This document shows, in pieces, positions 44,001 through 54,400 of a stretch of DNA of 64,000 nt (position 1 is the stretch's first letter; every line of letters begins with the position of its first letter). Under the pieces are notes generated by a model. The model was not told the origin of the DNA, ran no database searches, and saw only the letters and a list, made by a program, of their open reading frames with translations. The stretch lies in the NCBI GenBank assembly GCA_947462335.1, contig OX381707.1:58624073-58688072 (forward strand). Direction: 5' to 3'. A program made the translations under genes and the position numbers. This DNA comes from Harmothoe impar (Eukaryota > Annelida > Polychaeta > Phyllodocida > Polynoidae).

Positions 44001-45311
44001 TTTAAAATATTTGAACCTTGTTTTACCATTTCTGTACATTCTGTATGCATAAGAGATAACACTTTTTAGGATACAGACAATAAACGAAATATTGAACATT
44101 CTCACTCAACAGTCTATTGCTTTTCAGTGAGGTGCTCGAGCAGGTCCCTAAGCTGGTGCAAAAAACCCTGGGCCTGGCCCCGGCCCTGGTAAGTGGTATA
44201 GTATTATGGAAAAAGGGGTGAAATTTCTCCCCCCCCCGGGCCCCGAGGGTTCGACATCCCCCCCCCCCCGATAAATAATGACCACTCCTTAAAGGAATAT
44301 TCAACAACAGGAAGCTCTGGTGAATTTGGGGAGGGGGGCTAAGGGAGGATTCATTATTTATGGCAGGGGTGGGGGTGAGCGTTTGGCAAATCAAATACGT
44401 CAAAAATAATTGCCCCCCCCCTCGGAATAAGTTGAAAAAAAGGCCCCCCCCCCTAGGAATAGGTTGAAAAAAAAGTGCCCCCCCCCCACCCTAGATCGTT
44501 TTCAACTTTATTACAAAAACGACATTAGCACATTATACTAATTGTATGCATGTAATCCTAGGCACTTTTTTATCTACAATTTACTACCTTGAAATAAATA
44601 CATACATTTGTAAGGTGTTTTCGTGTAAAAGTCTCATGATACTTGCTGGTCAGTGATAATAGTCAAACCTCTATACTTTAGACACTCAATCACTGTTTTT
44701 TCGACTTACATAGGTTAACCATTGAGTTTAAGGGCCCCAGCACTTATAAAAAGGAAGGTCCTGTACCCCCAGTCCTTACATGAGGCCAGCGCTTTTTTGA
44801 AGACTGGCTGATTCTGAGTGTCAAAAGTGATGCAGTGAGAAATTTGCCTGGGAGTTTCAGGAAAATTTTGAAAATATTGACGTAATTTGGTAGAACAAGC
44901 TCTTACTAAACTTCGCGACATTTCAACATACTAAATTTGCGACATTTTAAGCAATACCCTAAAAGAAGCGCCCCACCTAAGAATAGGCTAAAAAAAAAAG
45001 GCCCCCCCCCTTTGATTACCCCTAAAAAAAATTGCCCCCCCTCAAATGCTCACCCCCACCCCGGCCATAAATAATGAACCCTCCCTAAGCTTCTTTAGAA
45101 TTAATGTCCCTTGACTCTTGAGGCTTGACCCCTTTAAAATAAGCCTTAAGGCGGCTTAAATCAACGCATTATCGCCCATTTACATCTGTAAAATGAAGAC
45201 GGTAAAGAGACCTACCTGAGAAACAGAATGTGTACTTTGCCAATGTTGTCTTTTGAGACTGCAGAAGAGTCTCCGGGTATGGACTCCAAGTGAATATAAT
45301 ATGTATCGCAT
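23002..45311 (-). CDS. IDE: Insulin-degrading enzyme (M16) with inserted SIN3 PAH domain, 29 exons
   Basis: Zinc peptidase of the inverzincin type. Coding exons, 5' to 3': 45216-45311, 43256-43430, 43021-43097, 42516-42646, 42013-42182, 41554-41676, 41220-41332, 40814-40903, 40478-40550, 39991-40080, 39554-39645, 39118-39198, 38503-38606, 38071-38173, 37738-37833, 37256-37419, 36573-36795, 36051-36160, 35704-35848, 35288-35398, 34817-34937, 33472-33563, 33041-33149, 32458-32625, 28511-28635, 28046-28193, 27849-27910, 23635-23760, 23002-23145. Total 3462 nt, 1153 aa; every junction is GT-AG and in phase. Start: MRY followed by a basic presequence-like stretch, as in vertebrate IDE. Zinc site HFCEH (exon 3) plus the Glu of REVNAVNSE (exon 5); [15 protein letters not shown] of the C-terminal half is kept, with the Arg and Tyr that complete the active site. 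Exons 16-17 add a 129-aa PAH module; without it the length is 1024 aa (human 1019). The C-terminus ends SKI, close to a peroxisomal signal. Confidence 0.94.
23240..23290 (+). repeat. Possible SINE tail fragment
   Basis: A TGACCTTAGTTGTCG plus GGCGTTAAAC stretch followed by ACTCACTCACTCAC, the kind of tail seen on tRNA-derived repeats in many lophotrochozoan genomes (recalled, not searched). In the last IDE intron. Confidence 0.3.
23975..24060. repeat. Interspersed repeat with GCAGCACTGG/CATGCC core, copy 1
   Basis: Shares GCATGATGCATGAATGCAGC-like and AGCACTGG...AGT segments with stretches near 36890-37030, 38690-38880 and, more weakly, 42780-42900, all in IDE introns. The segments are partly self-complementary, which suggests a short foldback or TIR element. 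Confidence 0.45.
24195..25180. repeat. Tandem satellite in IDE intron 27, about 8 units of 110-130 bp
   Basis: Each unit begins near TGTAATTTTGACCC, carries ATGGATTCTACACCCTAG and ATCCATGTATCACACAAGG, and ends in one or two GGCGGCCATCTTGG motifs. Length varies with the number of GCCATCTTGG repeats. Confidence 0.9.
25265..25660. repeat. Tandem repeat, 60-77 bp unit
   Basis: About five units of AAAGTGCCTTTCCACTG, TATATAAATAGGATCTCC and TGCTGGAAAGGCCTAAAAAG in IDE intron 27. The copies differ by presence or absence of a short CCTGAAAAGTGTC segment. Confidence 0.88.
25665..26995. repeat. Mosaic of TIR-element fragments and a diverged repeat
   Basis: Poly-G/poly-C runs next to CATAAATAATGAACCCTCCC-type termini (25750, 26500) belong to the element family that also lies beside the IDE promoter. 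A segment with GAGCAGAATTTTTGTGCGG and CATGATGGTGTCAACG recurs near 25845, 26575, 26730 and 26910. Between them, 26190-26330 holds repeated CCAACGTTGGGCC motifs. No coding sequence. Confidence 0.6.
26996..27848. other. Rest of IDE intron 27 on the exon 27 side
   Basis: No exon or recognisable repeat. Contains CACGTGAC (27216) and GATTGGTCG (27241) motifs of no clear meaning. Confidence 0.4.
30518..30739 (+). pseudogene. Relic of a non-LTR retrotransposon reverse transcriptase
   Basis: The frame reads [13 protein letters not shown], then FDNELPNTL and [14 protein letters not shown]. These correspond to the RT motifs GVPQGSxLGPLLF, xNDLP and the YADD catalytic box, with the first catalytic Asp kept and the second replaced by Val. 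About 74 codons remain and no flanking ORF continues. An old, dead fragment. Confidence 0.7.
31581..31668. repeat. 88-bp inverted repeat
   Basis: Arms AACACCCATTGATAC and its exact inverse enclose 58 bp. Could be a tiny MITE or a hairpin-forming element. Confidence 0.7.
32001..32200. other. Scaffold gap of exactly 200 N
   Basis: A round 200-N run is a scaffolder's placeholder, so true distance is unknown. It falls inside IDE intron 24; exons 24 and 25 on either side are in phase and consecutive in IDE (KEQLG|YIVFSG), which supports the join. Confidence 0.97.
33564..34816. other. IDE intron 21, no feature
   Basis: 1253 bp. Only a short low-complexity patch of GAGTGT/CATTCATGCTGC repeats (33760-33840) stands out. 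Confidence 0.5.
36573..37419 (-). other. SIN3-type PAH1 domain encoded by IDE exons 16 and 17
   Basis: Exon 16 (37256-37419) and exon 17 (36573-36795) join in phase and give 129 residues. A Gln/Lys/Asp-rich lead is followed by the paired amphipathic helix fold: helix 1 [14 protein letters not shown], helix 2 [17 protein letters not shown], helices 3-4 [19 protein letters not shown] and [14 protein letters not shown]. These are near-identical to PAH1 of SIN3, the corepressor scaffold that binds repressor peptides. The introns on both sides and the exon 15/18 borders are phase 0, so the pair can be included or skipped without frame change. Exons 15 and 18 join directly into the normal IDE linker. 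The exon 16 acceptor is a NAGNAG, allowing one Gln more or less. Confidence 0.92.
36893..37035. repeat. Interspersed GCATGCAGCACTGG repeat, copy 2
   Basis: Related to 23975-24060: contains ATCATGCCGACC, GGGTTGGCATGATCC, GCAGCACTGGTGTTAGTC and CATTCATGCATC. In IDE intron 16. Confidence 0.55.
38650..38890. repeat. Interspersed GCATGCAGCACTGG repeat, copy 3
   Basis: Longest copy: ATCATGCCGACCGTTAGG, CCCCATTAGGTCGGC, GAAGCATTGGTGAGTCACTG and TGCATCATGAAGACAAAAGG. In IDE intron 12. A weaker relative sits at about 42780-42905. Confidence 0.55.
43431..45215. other. IDE intron 1, rich in poly-G/poly-C element sequence
   Basis: Contains a 22-nt poly-G run at about 43622, further CATAAATAATG-type termini and the full-length TIR element at 44342-45086. 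No exon was seen between exons 1 and 2. Confidence 0.6.
44342..45086 (+). mobile_element. TIR element with poly-G/poly-C subterminal tracts, copy 1
   Basis: Begins GGGAGGATTCATTATTTATGG and ends with the inverse CCATAAATAATGAACCCTCC. Subterminal repeats of poly-C followed by AATAGGTTGAAAAAAA lie at both sides. No transposase. Confidence 0.72.
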
Positions 45312-45454
45312 TCAATTTCCTCAAAACTTCGAGCCGAAAAAGGCCGGTGCTTTGTTTATATCTGCCGTGGCGCCCTCGTGCGGGGATTCCCTGAGGCTCT
45401 AGCCGGCGGATGTGACGTCATTGAGGGAATGTCCTTCAGCATTTTGACACAGGG
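45312..45454. promoter_or_regulatory. Head-to-head IDE/IDH3B promoter region
   Basis: Only 143 bp separate the two start codons, which face away from each other. The stretch is GC-rich compared with its flanks, lacks a TATA box and carries a palindromic CRE. Its size and content fit a shared bidirectional promoter. Confidence 0.75.
45413..45420. promoter_or_regulatory. cAMP-response element TGACGTCA
   Basis: Perfect palindromic CRE, 35 bp upstream of the IDH3B ATG and 102 bp upstream of the IDE ATG. Binding by CREB/ATF factors is an inference from the motif. Confidence 0.65.
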
Positions 45455-48400
45455 ATGGCGCTCGTAGGACACATTTGTAGAGGCGCTCGGCAGGTAAGTA
45501 TGTTCATTCTCTGTCCCATGTGATCTTAAAAGACAACTCGGATTATATGAAGAGGTCCCAGAAAGCCGGTTTGTTCGTGGGCGTAGGAAAGGTACATTTT
45601 TATCAACGGGGGAGGAGAGGCGGAGGTAGCACGGTTGGTGTGTTTCAAAATTTCGGGGGGGGGTGTTCTCAGTTCAGTTAGGGAGGGTTCATTATTTATG
45701 GCCGGGGGGGGGGTAGCCTCTATAAGCAGCTCTGTGTACTCGTCCGATCCTCTCCTGAACAGAGCTGCTTGGAACCCCCCATTCAAAAGTGGACCAATGG
45801 CTCGATCACAAAGAAAACACTTAATCCTTTATCAATTTTGTGATAGATTGATAGAATAATACTGTAGCAAGGTCGATCACACCAATACAGATGTGATCGA
45901 ATCTTTATAAATGTGTAAAAAGTGATTTTACAGGCCAAACTGTCACCCGATCGGCAGCGGCAGCCATTTTGACGTCTATGTGACGTGGGTTGTTGTCATG
46001 GTGAAGAGACCTTGGCAACCCTTTTCCACTCCAGGAATTTCAGTAGGGTAACGTCAATCTCTAAATGGCAGCCAGTGAGAGCGCAGCCCGTGAGAGATGA
46101 TACTTAATCTAGGGGGGGGGGGTGAGCATTTGACTCTTTTGAGGGGGGGGGCAATTTTTTTTAGGGGTATTCAAAGGGGGGGGGCTTTTTTTTTTACCCT
46201 ATTCTTAGGGGGGGCCTGGTATTCCTAAAAATGTAGGGAAATTAGTACGTTGAAATGTCGCGAAGTTTGGTAACAGCCTGTGTTATATTTTACCAAATTA
46301 TGTAAATATTTTCAAAATTTTCTAAAATTTTCCTCAAACTCCCAGCAAATTTCTCACTGCATTACTTTTGACACTCAGAATAGCCCACCGTTTTGTCAGT
46401 CTTCAAAAAAGTGCCGGCCTCATGTAAGCACTGAGTCACTGACTGAGCCACTGAGGGTATGCGAGCTTCCAATTTATAAGCACTGGGGCCCTTAAACTCA
46501 ACGGTATGTAAGTCGAGTGTCTGAGGTCTGACTATTATCGCTCACCCGCGAGTATCATGAGACGTTTACACTAAAACACCTTACAAATGGATGTATTTGT
46601 TGCAAGGTAGTAAATTGTAGGTAAAACAGTGCCCATGATTAAATGCATACAATTAGTAGACACCAACATCGTTTTTGTAATAAAGTTGAAAATGATCCAG
46701 GGTGAGGGGGGGGGTGTTTTTTTTCAACCTATCTAAGGGGGGGGGACCTTTTTTTTTCAACCTATTCCGAGGGGGGGGGGCAATTACTTTTGACGTATTT
46801 GATTTGCCAAACGCTCACCCCCCCCCTGCCATAAATAATGAACCCTCCCTTACTGCATCCTGACCACAGGCGCTACTCACTGCCGAACTCTCCACAACGA
46901 AGGCGGAGGACCCGTCGACCCTGATGGCAGGTTACAGTTACTGAGTAAGGCTCTTCGCCTTAGGGAGTGCTAATTTTTTAACAACGGGGGAGGGGGGGGG
47001 GGTGATGGATTGGGGGGGGGGGTTAAAAAATTTGGGAGCGGGGGCGGGGGGTAAAAAATTTAGACGCCTCTTGGGGGGGGGGGGGGTCAAAAAATTAAAC
47101 CTGTTTTGAGGGAAAAAGCTAGCGCTTTACTATGCTACAAAGGGGGGCGAACGCGCACCATTTTCGGCAGGCCCGGGGGGAATCTCCCCACCCCCCCTGA
47201 GCACTCCCTTAATTAGCTTTAATTCCTTGCGGCGATCCGTAATTCCATCAGTGTATCGTGTGTATGGGGGGGGGGGGAGGGTTCTGGAGAGCAGAACTTA
47301 GTCTTCGGGGGGGGGGGGGGAGTAAAATTACTTGCAGCCAATTGGTGTCAATGATGGCTGGGTCGGAAAAAGAATCACAGTGTTGAGACCCCCCCCCCCC
47401 CCTCCCTCCGTAGCAGCTAGTACTATACTAAATCTGCGACCTGCTGGCAAGGCCGACAAAGGGCTTCTTTAATGAGCTCAGGACTGGATACCCAATGTCC
47501 TCGGACAAATTAGCAGAGCAATAAAATGTGGGGTGGTAAATGTGGCAACCAGGAGGATGGAAAGTTTACTGATAGTGTCTGTAAATGACACTTAGGTTAG
47601 GTGTTATCTATATTTTAATTGATATTATCAGGGTGGACCATAATGACTGCACAGTTGGGGGCCTCGTCAGCAGGTCCCAGATTCAGTATAGATGACTGGT
47701 CCCTAGCACATTGTGCGCCCTGCATCACTAGACCATATATGCAGCCCCTCTCTTTGATATCTTCATGGAGCGAGGCCATAGCCCCCGGTAGAGAGGACCG
47801 ATTTAGATGGTCTACCTGCATCACTGTGTATGAGAGGGCTTGGCTTTAAGAATCAATTCAAGGGGGGGTTAACTATCTTCAACTTCAAGGACTTTGAGGG
47901 CAAACATGTCACCTGATTAAGTGTTTTTAACTTTCCAGGGGATCGGATGAAATGCATTGTATGTGCACACTTTTTACCATGTCACTTTTTTGGGGGGGAG
48001 TGGCGTGTCAGTCTGCTACTTTTAAGGAAAATATACTAGGAACTTAATGTGGAAATGTCTTAAAACCTTGTGTCATAGATATAAATATGGTATATTGTAT
48101 GTTGCCAATGTTAAATGTATAGACATGTGTAGGCCAATGATGTGAGCATTTAACTACTAACTCCAAAGACACGATTTTTTTTTTACAGCTGCCAAGATGT
48201 CTTGCAGCACGTTCGTTTCAGACCAGTGCTGCCTCGGCCGCTCCGATGGTAAGTGCCAATTATTTTTTTCCCCGGAGTTATATCTACATGTTTTTGATAC
48301 CACTGCATCCACGAAGATTCAGAGCTAACTGTAGTGCAAAAATATAGTGCACCCAATTAAAAAATGTGCCAACAGATTCAGTCGCCCCACTGGAAAATTC

Positions 48401-51400
48401 TCTATCATTAAATCTTGTTGCTTTTTAAATCTTAACTTTTGTTCAATTTTTTTTTTCAACAAATAAAAAAAAAAAAAACCCATCCCATCGGTCTTATTGA
48501 ACCTGAAACATGCATTTATTTTTGCCTAGCCCAAGCTTCATTGATGGGATGGCTTACGTTTTTGGAATATCTTCAGCATGTACTGAAGTGTACTTACCGT
48601 AGTCTTAGAGAAATTGTAACATTTGAGCGTTTTTCTGGGTTTCTAATATTTATTATATAATCAGGGAATCAGATGCAATGGCTAATATGCACAGAACAGT
48701 ATTTCTTCCTCTCATACAATGTATTATTAATGTAAAGATATGAATCAAAGGTTAGGGAAGATTTGAATTGTAAGTTTATCAAGTTCTTCTTCGCGACAGA
48801 AAACATTCTGCTGACACAGGAGAGGTAGCACTTCCGGTTCCGGCCAGATATTGGCGCGAATTCGGGAAGGAAAGATCGTCAGCGCCCATAGCAGCAACTC
48901 TCACACATATTTGGAGGAATCTAACAGGTAAGATACTTTCTATATGATTTATTTTACACATATTTGCACAGTTGAGAAATATCTAACCTTTGATATTGAA
49001 AATTTTCCTTCAGATTGCCGAAAATGTGACCGAAAATGTGACCGAAAATCCGCCGGTGGGCGAAAATTGAGGATTTTCGGAAATTGGGATGAATGGTCAT
49101 CCAGATAATGTGCAATTTCTCAAATGTGCAATTATAGTTCAGTTTTCAAAATAATATGGATTTTGTCATCCAGTTATAGTGAAAAATTGGAGTTTAGATT
49201 GTGTAGAGCTTAGTTGCTGCTAGGGGCTGGCATGATTCAGCAAGACCAGTCATCCATCTTGGATTTCAGACTGAGTCACTGATTTATGTTGGCTTTTTAT
49301 TTGTTATGTTGGCTCATAGTGCAGTACTGCTGCCTCATTTGTTGAGGAATGTTTCAATAGCGAGACGAGCTTTCATAAGGAATAAAATTGTGATGGGATA
49401 AACTCATATCTGCAGAGATAGAAATTTATCCTGTTATACACTGTAGATCTCTGTTTTATTAGTGAATACACTTTTAAAATAAAGAACCAGGAAGGACTTA
49501 CCACTGTCTTATGCATGGTCAAAGACAGAATAATATCAACTACTACCTGTCATAACAGCTTGGCAGACTCTAGATATTGGTTGAAGTCAAGACACTTAAA
49601 GCTTTGCTTGCTACTTTGTAGTTGACACCTCAGTTATTCTCTTATAACTCAGTTATAGAAGAATGACATTTGAGGTTGTTCTCCACTCATACAGACTTGA
49701 GTGAGGTGAACTGTCAAGTCAGTGTCAGGTGTGTCTTGTTGTACTTTGTACATGTTTGGACCAGTCCTTACCAAGACATATACCTTATGCCCAAAATTTC
49801 TTTGAGGCATTAAATAACTCAGTTGTGTTGATACAGATCCACACTGAGTGCTTGTGTTGAATACACAAGTTTACCCATACCTTATGCCGAAAAAATCCTT
49901 GAGTTAGGCATTTAAGAAGTTTGTGTTGTTGTGAAATGAAAACACAAAGAGACTTAACTGGTCCACCTTTTTTAGGGTCTCATTTATGTGCTTAGGGTTT
50001 GTGACTGGTAACACAAAATACCTATACCTTATGCCGAAAATTTCTTTGGCCTTGTGTTTTAATCCCCACCTTAAAACACTATTAGCACACATGTCTCTTT
50101 GATTTGAACATCAAGATGACTTAACTCATGTGGAGGTACCTTGGGTTTGGACTAGTTTCCAAAAAGACCCACACCTTATGCCCAAAAATTCCTTGGGTTT
50201 CACGTCAGTGACGTTGCGGCTGTCAATCACGTCATAGATGTTGTCGCTGTCAATCACGTCATAGACGTTGCTGCTGTCAATCACGTCATAGATGTTGTAG
50301 CTGTCAATCACGGCATAAACGTTGCTGCTGTCAATCACGGCGTAGACGTTGCTGCTGTCAATCACGGCGTAGACGTTGCAGCTGATCCTCATGTAGGAGA
50401 CGCTGGCGTCGCAGACGTGGCCGCTGGCGCTAGCGTCCCAGACGTGGCCACTGGCGCTCGCGTCCCAGACGTGGCCGCTGGCGCTCTCGTTCCAGATGTG
50501 GCCGCTGGCGCTCGCGTCCCAGACGTGGCCGCTGGCGCTCGCATCCCTGACGTAGGCGATGTTGCTCGCATCCCAGACGTAGGCGATGTTGATCACATTA
50601 ATGGTCTCACGTTAATGATGATCACATTGATGGCGGTCTTGTTGATGCCAATCATGCCCTAGACCTAGCCGCTGACGCTTGATACTAGCTGGCGCACATT
50701 CAGTCTATATTAGGGATGTCGCAGACATAGCCGCTGTCGCTCAAGAGAGTTGTAGCCGCTGGTGCGCACGTTGTAGACGTTGCAGCTGTCAATCACGTTG
50801 TAGACGTTGCAGTTGTCAATCACGTTGTAGAACTTGCAGCTGCCAATCACGTTGAAGACGTTGCAGCTGTCAATAAGGTCATAGACGTTGCAGCTGTCTT
50901 TCACGTCGTAGACGTTGCAGCTGTCAATCACGTCGTAGACGTTGCAGATGTCAATCACGTTGTAAACGTTGCAGCTGTCAATCACGTTGTAGATGTTGCA
51001 GCTGTCAATCACGTTGTAGATGTTGCAGCTGGCTCTCACATCGTAGACGTTGCAGCGGTTAATCACGTCGTAGATGCTGCAGCTGTCCAACACGTCGTAG
51101 ACGTTGAAGCTGTCACTCACGTTGTAGACGTTGCAGCTGTCAATCACATTGTAGGCTTTGCAGCAGTCAATCACGTTGTAGGCGTTGCAGCTGTCAATCA
51201 AGTTGTAGACTTTGCAGCTGTCAATCACGTCGTAGACGTTGCAGCTGTCAATCATGTAGTAGACATAGCAGCTCGCATCCCAGACGTGGCCGCTGGCGCT
51301 CTCGTTCCAGACGTGGCCGCTGGCGCTCGCGTCCCAGAAGCAGGCGATGTTGCTCGCATCCCAGACGTAGGCGATGTTGATCACATTAATGGTCTCACGT

Positions 51401-54400
51401 TAATGATGATCACATTGATGGCGTTATTGTTGATGCCAATCATGCCCTAGATCTAGCCACTGACGCTTGATACTAGCTGGCGCACATCCAGTATATGTTA
51501 GGGATGTCGCAGACATAGCTGCTGGCGCTCATGTTGGAGGCATAGATGCTGGCCTCGCTATCAGCTGGCGCACATTAAGACTATGTTCTTCTAGGACTTC
51601 GCAGATGTAGCTGCTGGCGCTCACGTCTGAGGCGTAGCCGCTGGAGCTCACATAAAATACATAGCCGCTGGCGCTCAAGAGAGTTGTAGCCGCTGGTGCG
51701 CACGTTGTAGACGTTGCAGCTGTCAATCACGTTGTAGACGTTGCAGCTGTCAATCACGTTGTAGACGTTGCAGCTGCCAATCACGCTGTAGACGTTGCAG
51801 CTGTCAATAAGGTCATAGACGTTGCAGCTGTCTTTCAAGGCGTAGACGTTGCAGCTGTCAATCACGTCGTAGACGTTGCAGCTGTCTTTCAAGTCGTAGA
51901 CGTTGCAGCTGTCAATCACGTCGTAGACGTTGCAGCTGTCTCTCAAGTCATAGACGTTGCAGCTGTCAATCACGTCGTAGACGTTGCAGCTGTCATTCAC
52001 GTTGTAGACTTTGCAGCTGTCAATCACGTCGTAGACGTTGCAGCTGTAAATTATGTTGTAGAATTTGCAGCTGTCAATCACGTCGTAGACGTTACAGCTG
52101 TCAATCATGTCGTAGACATAGCAGCTGTCAATCACGTCATAGACGATTGCATGTCAAATCGTCGTAGACGTTGCAGCTGTCAATCACGTCGTAGATGTTG
52201 CCGCTGACAATCACGTCGTAGAAGGTGCAGCTGTCAATCACGTCTTAGACGTTGCAGCTGACAATCAGGCCGTAGACGTTGCAGCTGGCCATCAGGTTGT
52301 AGACGTTGCAGCTGACAATCAGGTCGTAGACGTTGCAGCTGGCAATCAGGTCGTAGACGTTGCAGCTGCCCATCACGTCGTAGATGTTACAGTTGACAAT
52401 ATACTCTTAAGTATCCAATTGTCTAAGCCCTCATCCACGTCACAGACGCAGCCGCTGTCCGCTTTTGTATTTGGTTTGGACTAGTTTCCGAAAAGACCCA
52501 CAATTTTGGATCACTTAAGAGTTGTGGATACTTGAGTGCACTTTACCTGGTTAGGGTTTTGTACCTCTTTGTTTTGGGGTATCATTCAGGTGCAGCTGTC
52601 AATCATGTTGTAGACGTTGCCGCTGTCATTCATGAAGTAGACGTTTGCACCTGTCAAGCAAGTCGCAGATGTTGCAGGTGTCAATTACATTGTAGACATT
52701 GCAGCTGTCAATCACGTCATAGACGTTGCAGCTGCCAATCATGTTGTAGACTTTACCGCTATCACTCACGATAAAGACATTTGCAGCTGTCAAGCAAGTT
52801 GCAGCTGTCAATTATGTTGTAGATGATATAGGTGTCACTCAGGTAGTAGCTATTGCAACTGCCAATCATGTTGTAGACGTTGCAGCTGTAAGTCGCACAT
52901 GTTGCAGATGTCAATCACGTGGTAAATGTAGCAGCTGTGAATCACATTTGTTGATGATGCAGCTCTCTCTCATGTTGTAAACGCTACAGCTGTAAATTAC
53001 GTGGCAGACATTGAAGCTGTCAATCATGTTGTAGATATTGCAGACGACATTCTATGGCGTAGATATTACAGCTGTCAATCACGTCGTAGACGTTGCAGCT
53101 GTCAAACACGTAGACGTTGCAGCTGTCAAACATGTCGTACACGTTGCAGCGGTCAATCACGTCATACATGTTGCAGATGTCAATCACATCGTACACGTTG
53201 CAGCTGCCAATCATGTTGTACATGTTGCAGCTGTCAATCACGTAGAAGATGTTGCAGATGTCAACCATGTCATAGACGTTGCAGATGTCAACCATGTCGT
53301 AGACATTGCATCTGTCAATAACGTCCTAGACGTTGCAGCTGTCAATCCGCCGGCAAACATGTGATGTCAATCAAGTAGTAGACGTTGCAGATGACATTTA
53401 TATTGTAAACACGTCAGCTGTCAATCACGTCGTACACGTTGCAGCTGTCAATCACGTCTTAGACGTTGCAGCTGTCAATCACGTCATAGAAGTTGCAGCC
53501 GTCAACCAGGATGTTGCATCTGTCTATAACGATGTAGATGTTGCAGCTGTTAAACACATCATAGACCTTGCAGCTGTCAAACATGCCGACACGTTGCAGC
53601 TGTCAACCACGTTGTACACGTTGCAGCTGTCAATCATGACATACATGTTGCAGCTGTCAACCACGACTTTGGAGGTTTGTCGTTTCCACCGCTTGCTTTC
53701 GGAAAAGGGCAGGGCTTTTGGCACTGTTAACGCTGCCAGATGTGCGTTGTCGGTTTTAGTGAAAAACCTTGACAACGGGAAGACCATGGGCACCCATTAT
53801 TGGGTGTGCAGGGCCGTCCGCACCGCCTATAGAAGGAATCCTCCTTCTCCCAGATATAACAAGTTCTGGGATATTAGGCTGGTGTTCAGCATGTTCCAGC
53901 GTTGGGGTGCCAATGAAGGCTTGTCCACCCAGTTCTTGGGGTTCAAGCTAACGATGCTGATTCTGCTGGTGTCGGGCCAAAGAGGCCAGGTCATCCCAGC
54001 GCTTGATCTCCGCAATCTGACTTGGCTGGATTCGGGGTCTGCGCGTTTCGTTCTGAAGGGTCTGATGAAAACAGCGCGTACGAGGGAACCCCTCAAAGAA
54101 CTGGTCCTGGAACCGTTCCACGAGGAGGAGACTCTGTGCGTCGTCTGTGCCCTGAAAAGTTACGTGCGGGTCACGGAGCCAGTCAGGTTGGACAAGGAAG
54201 GGCGAAGGAAACACTCGCTCTTCTTGTCCTTCTGCAAGCCATTTGGCGAGATTGGGCAGGACTCATCAAAGAGATGGGTCCTTGCGGTGCTTTCCGCAGC
54301 TGGGGTGGACGGACACCAGGGTATACCGAGCTCACTCCACCAGGGGTGCCAGCACCTCTGCGGGAGGGAGACTCGGTGTATCGACTGCTGTTTTGCTTAG

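Noticed and set aside
23002..45311. Nardilysin instead of IDE
   Set aside because: No acidic insertion near the zinc site; length without the PAH cassette, MRY start and the [20 protein letters not shown] segment fit IDE.
50710..52135. Long minus-strand frames of [13 protein letters not shown] repeats (224 and 184 codons)
   Set aside because: They come from a 27-bp minisatellite whose period is a multiple of three. Frames stay open on both strands and start and end with the array, so they are not genes.
50210..53660. Regular 27-bp repeats as a CRISPR array
   Set aside because: Units are contiguous with no unique spacers, and the genome is animal.
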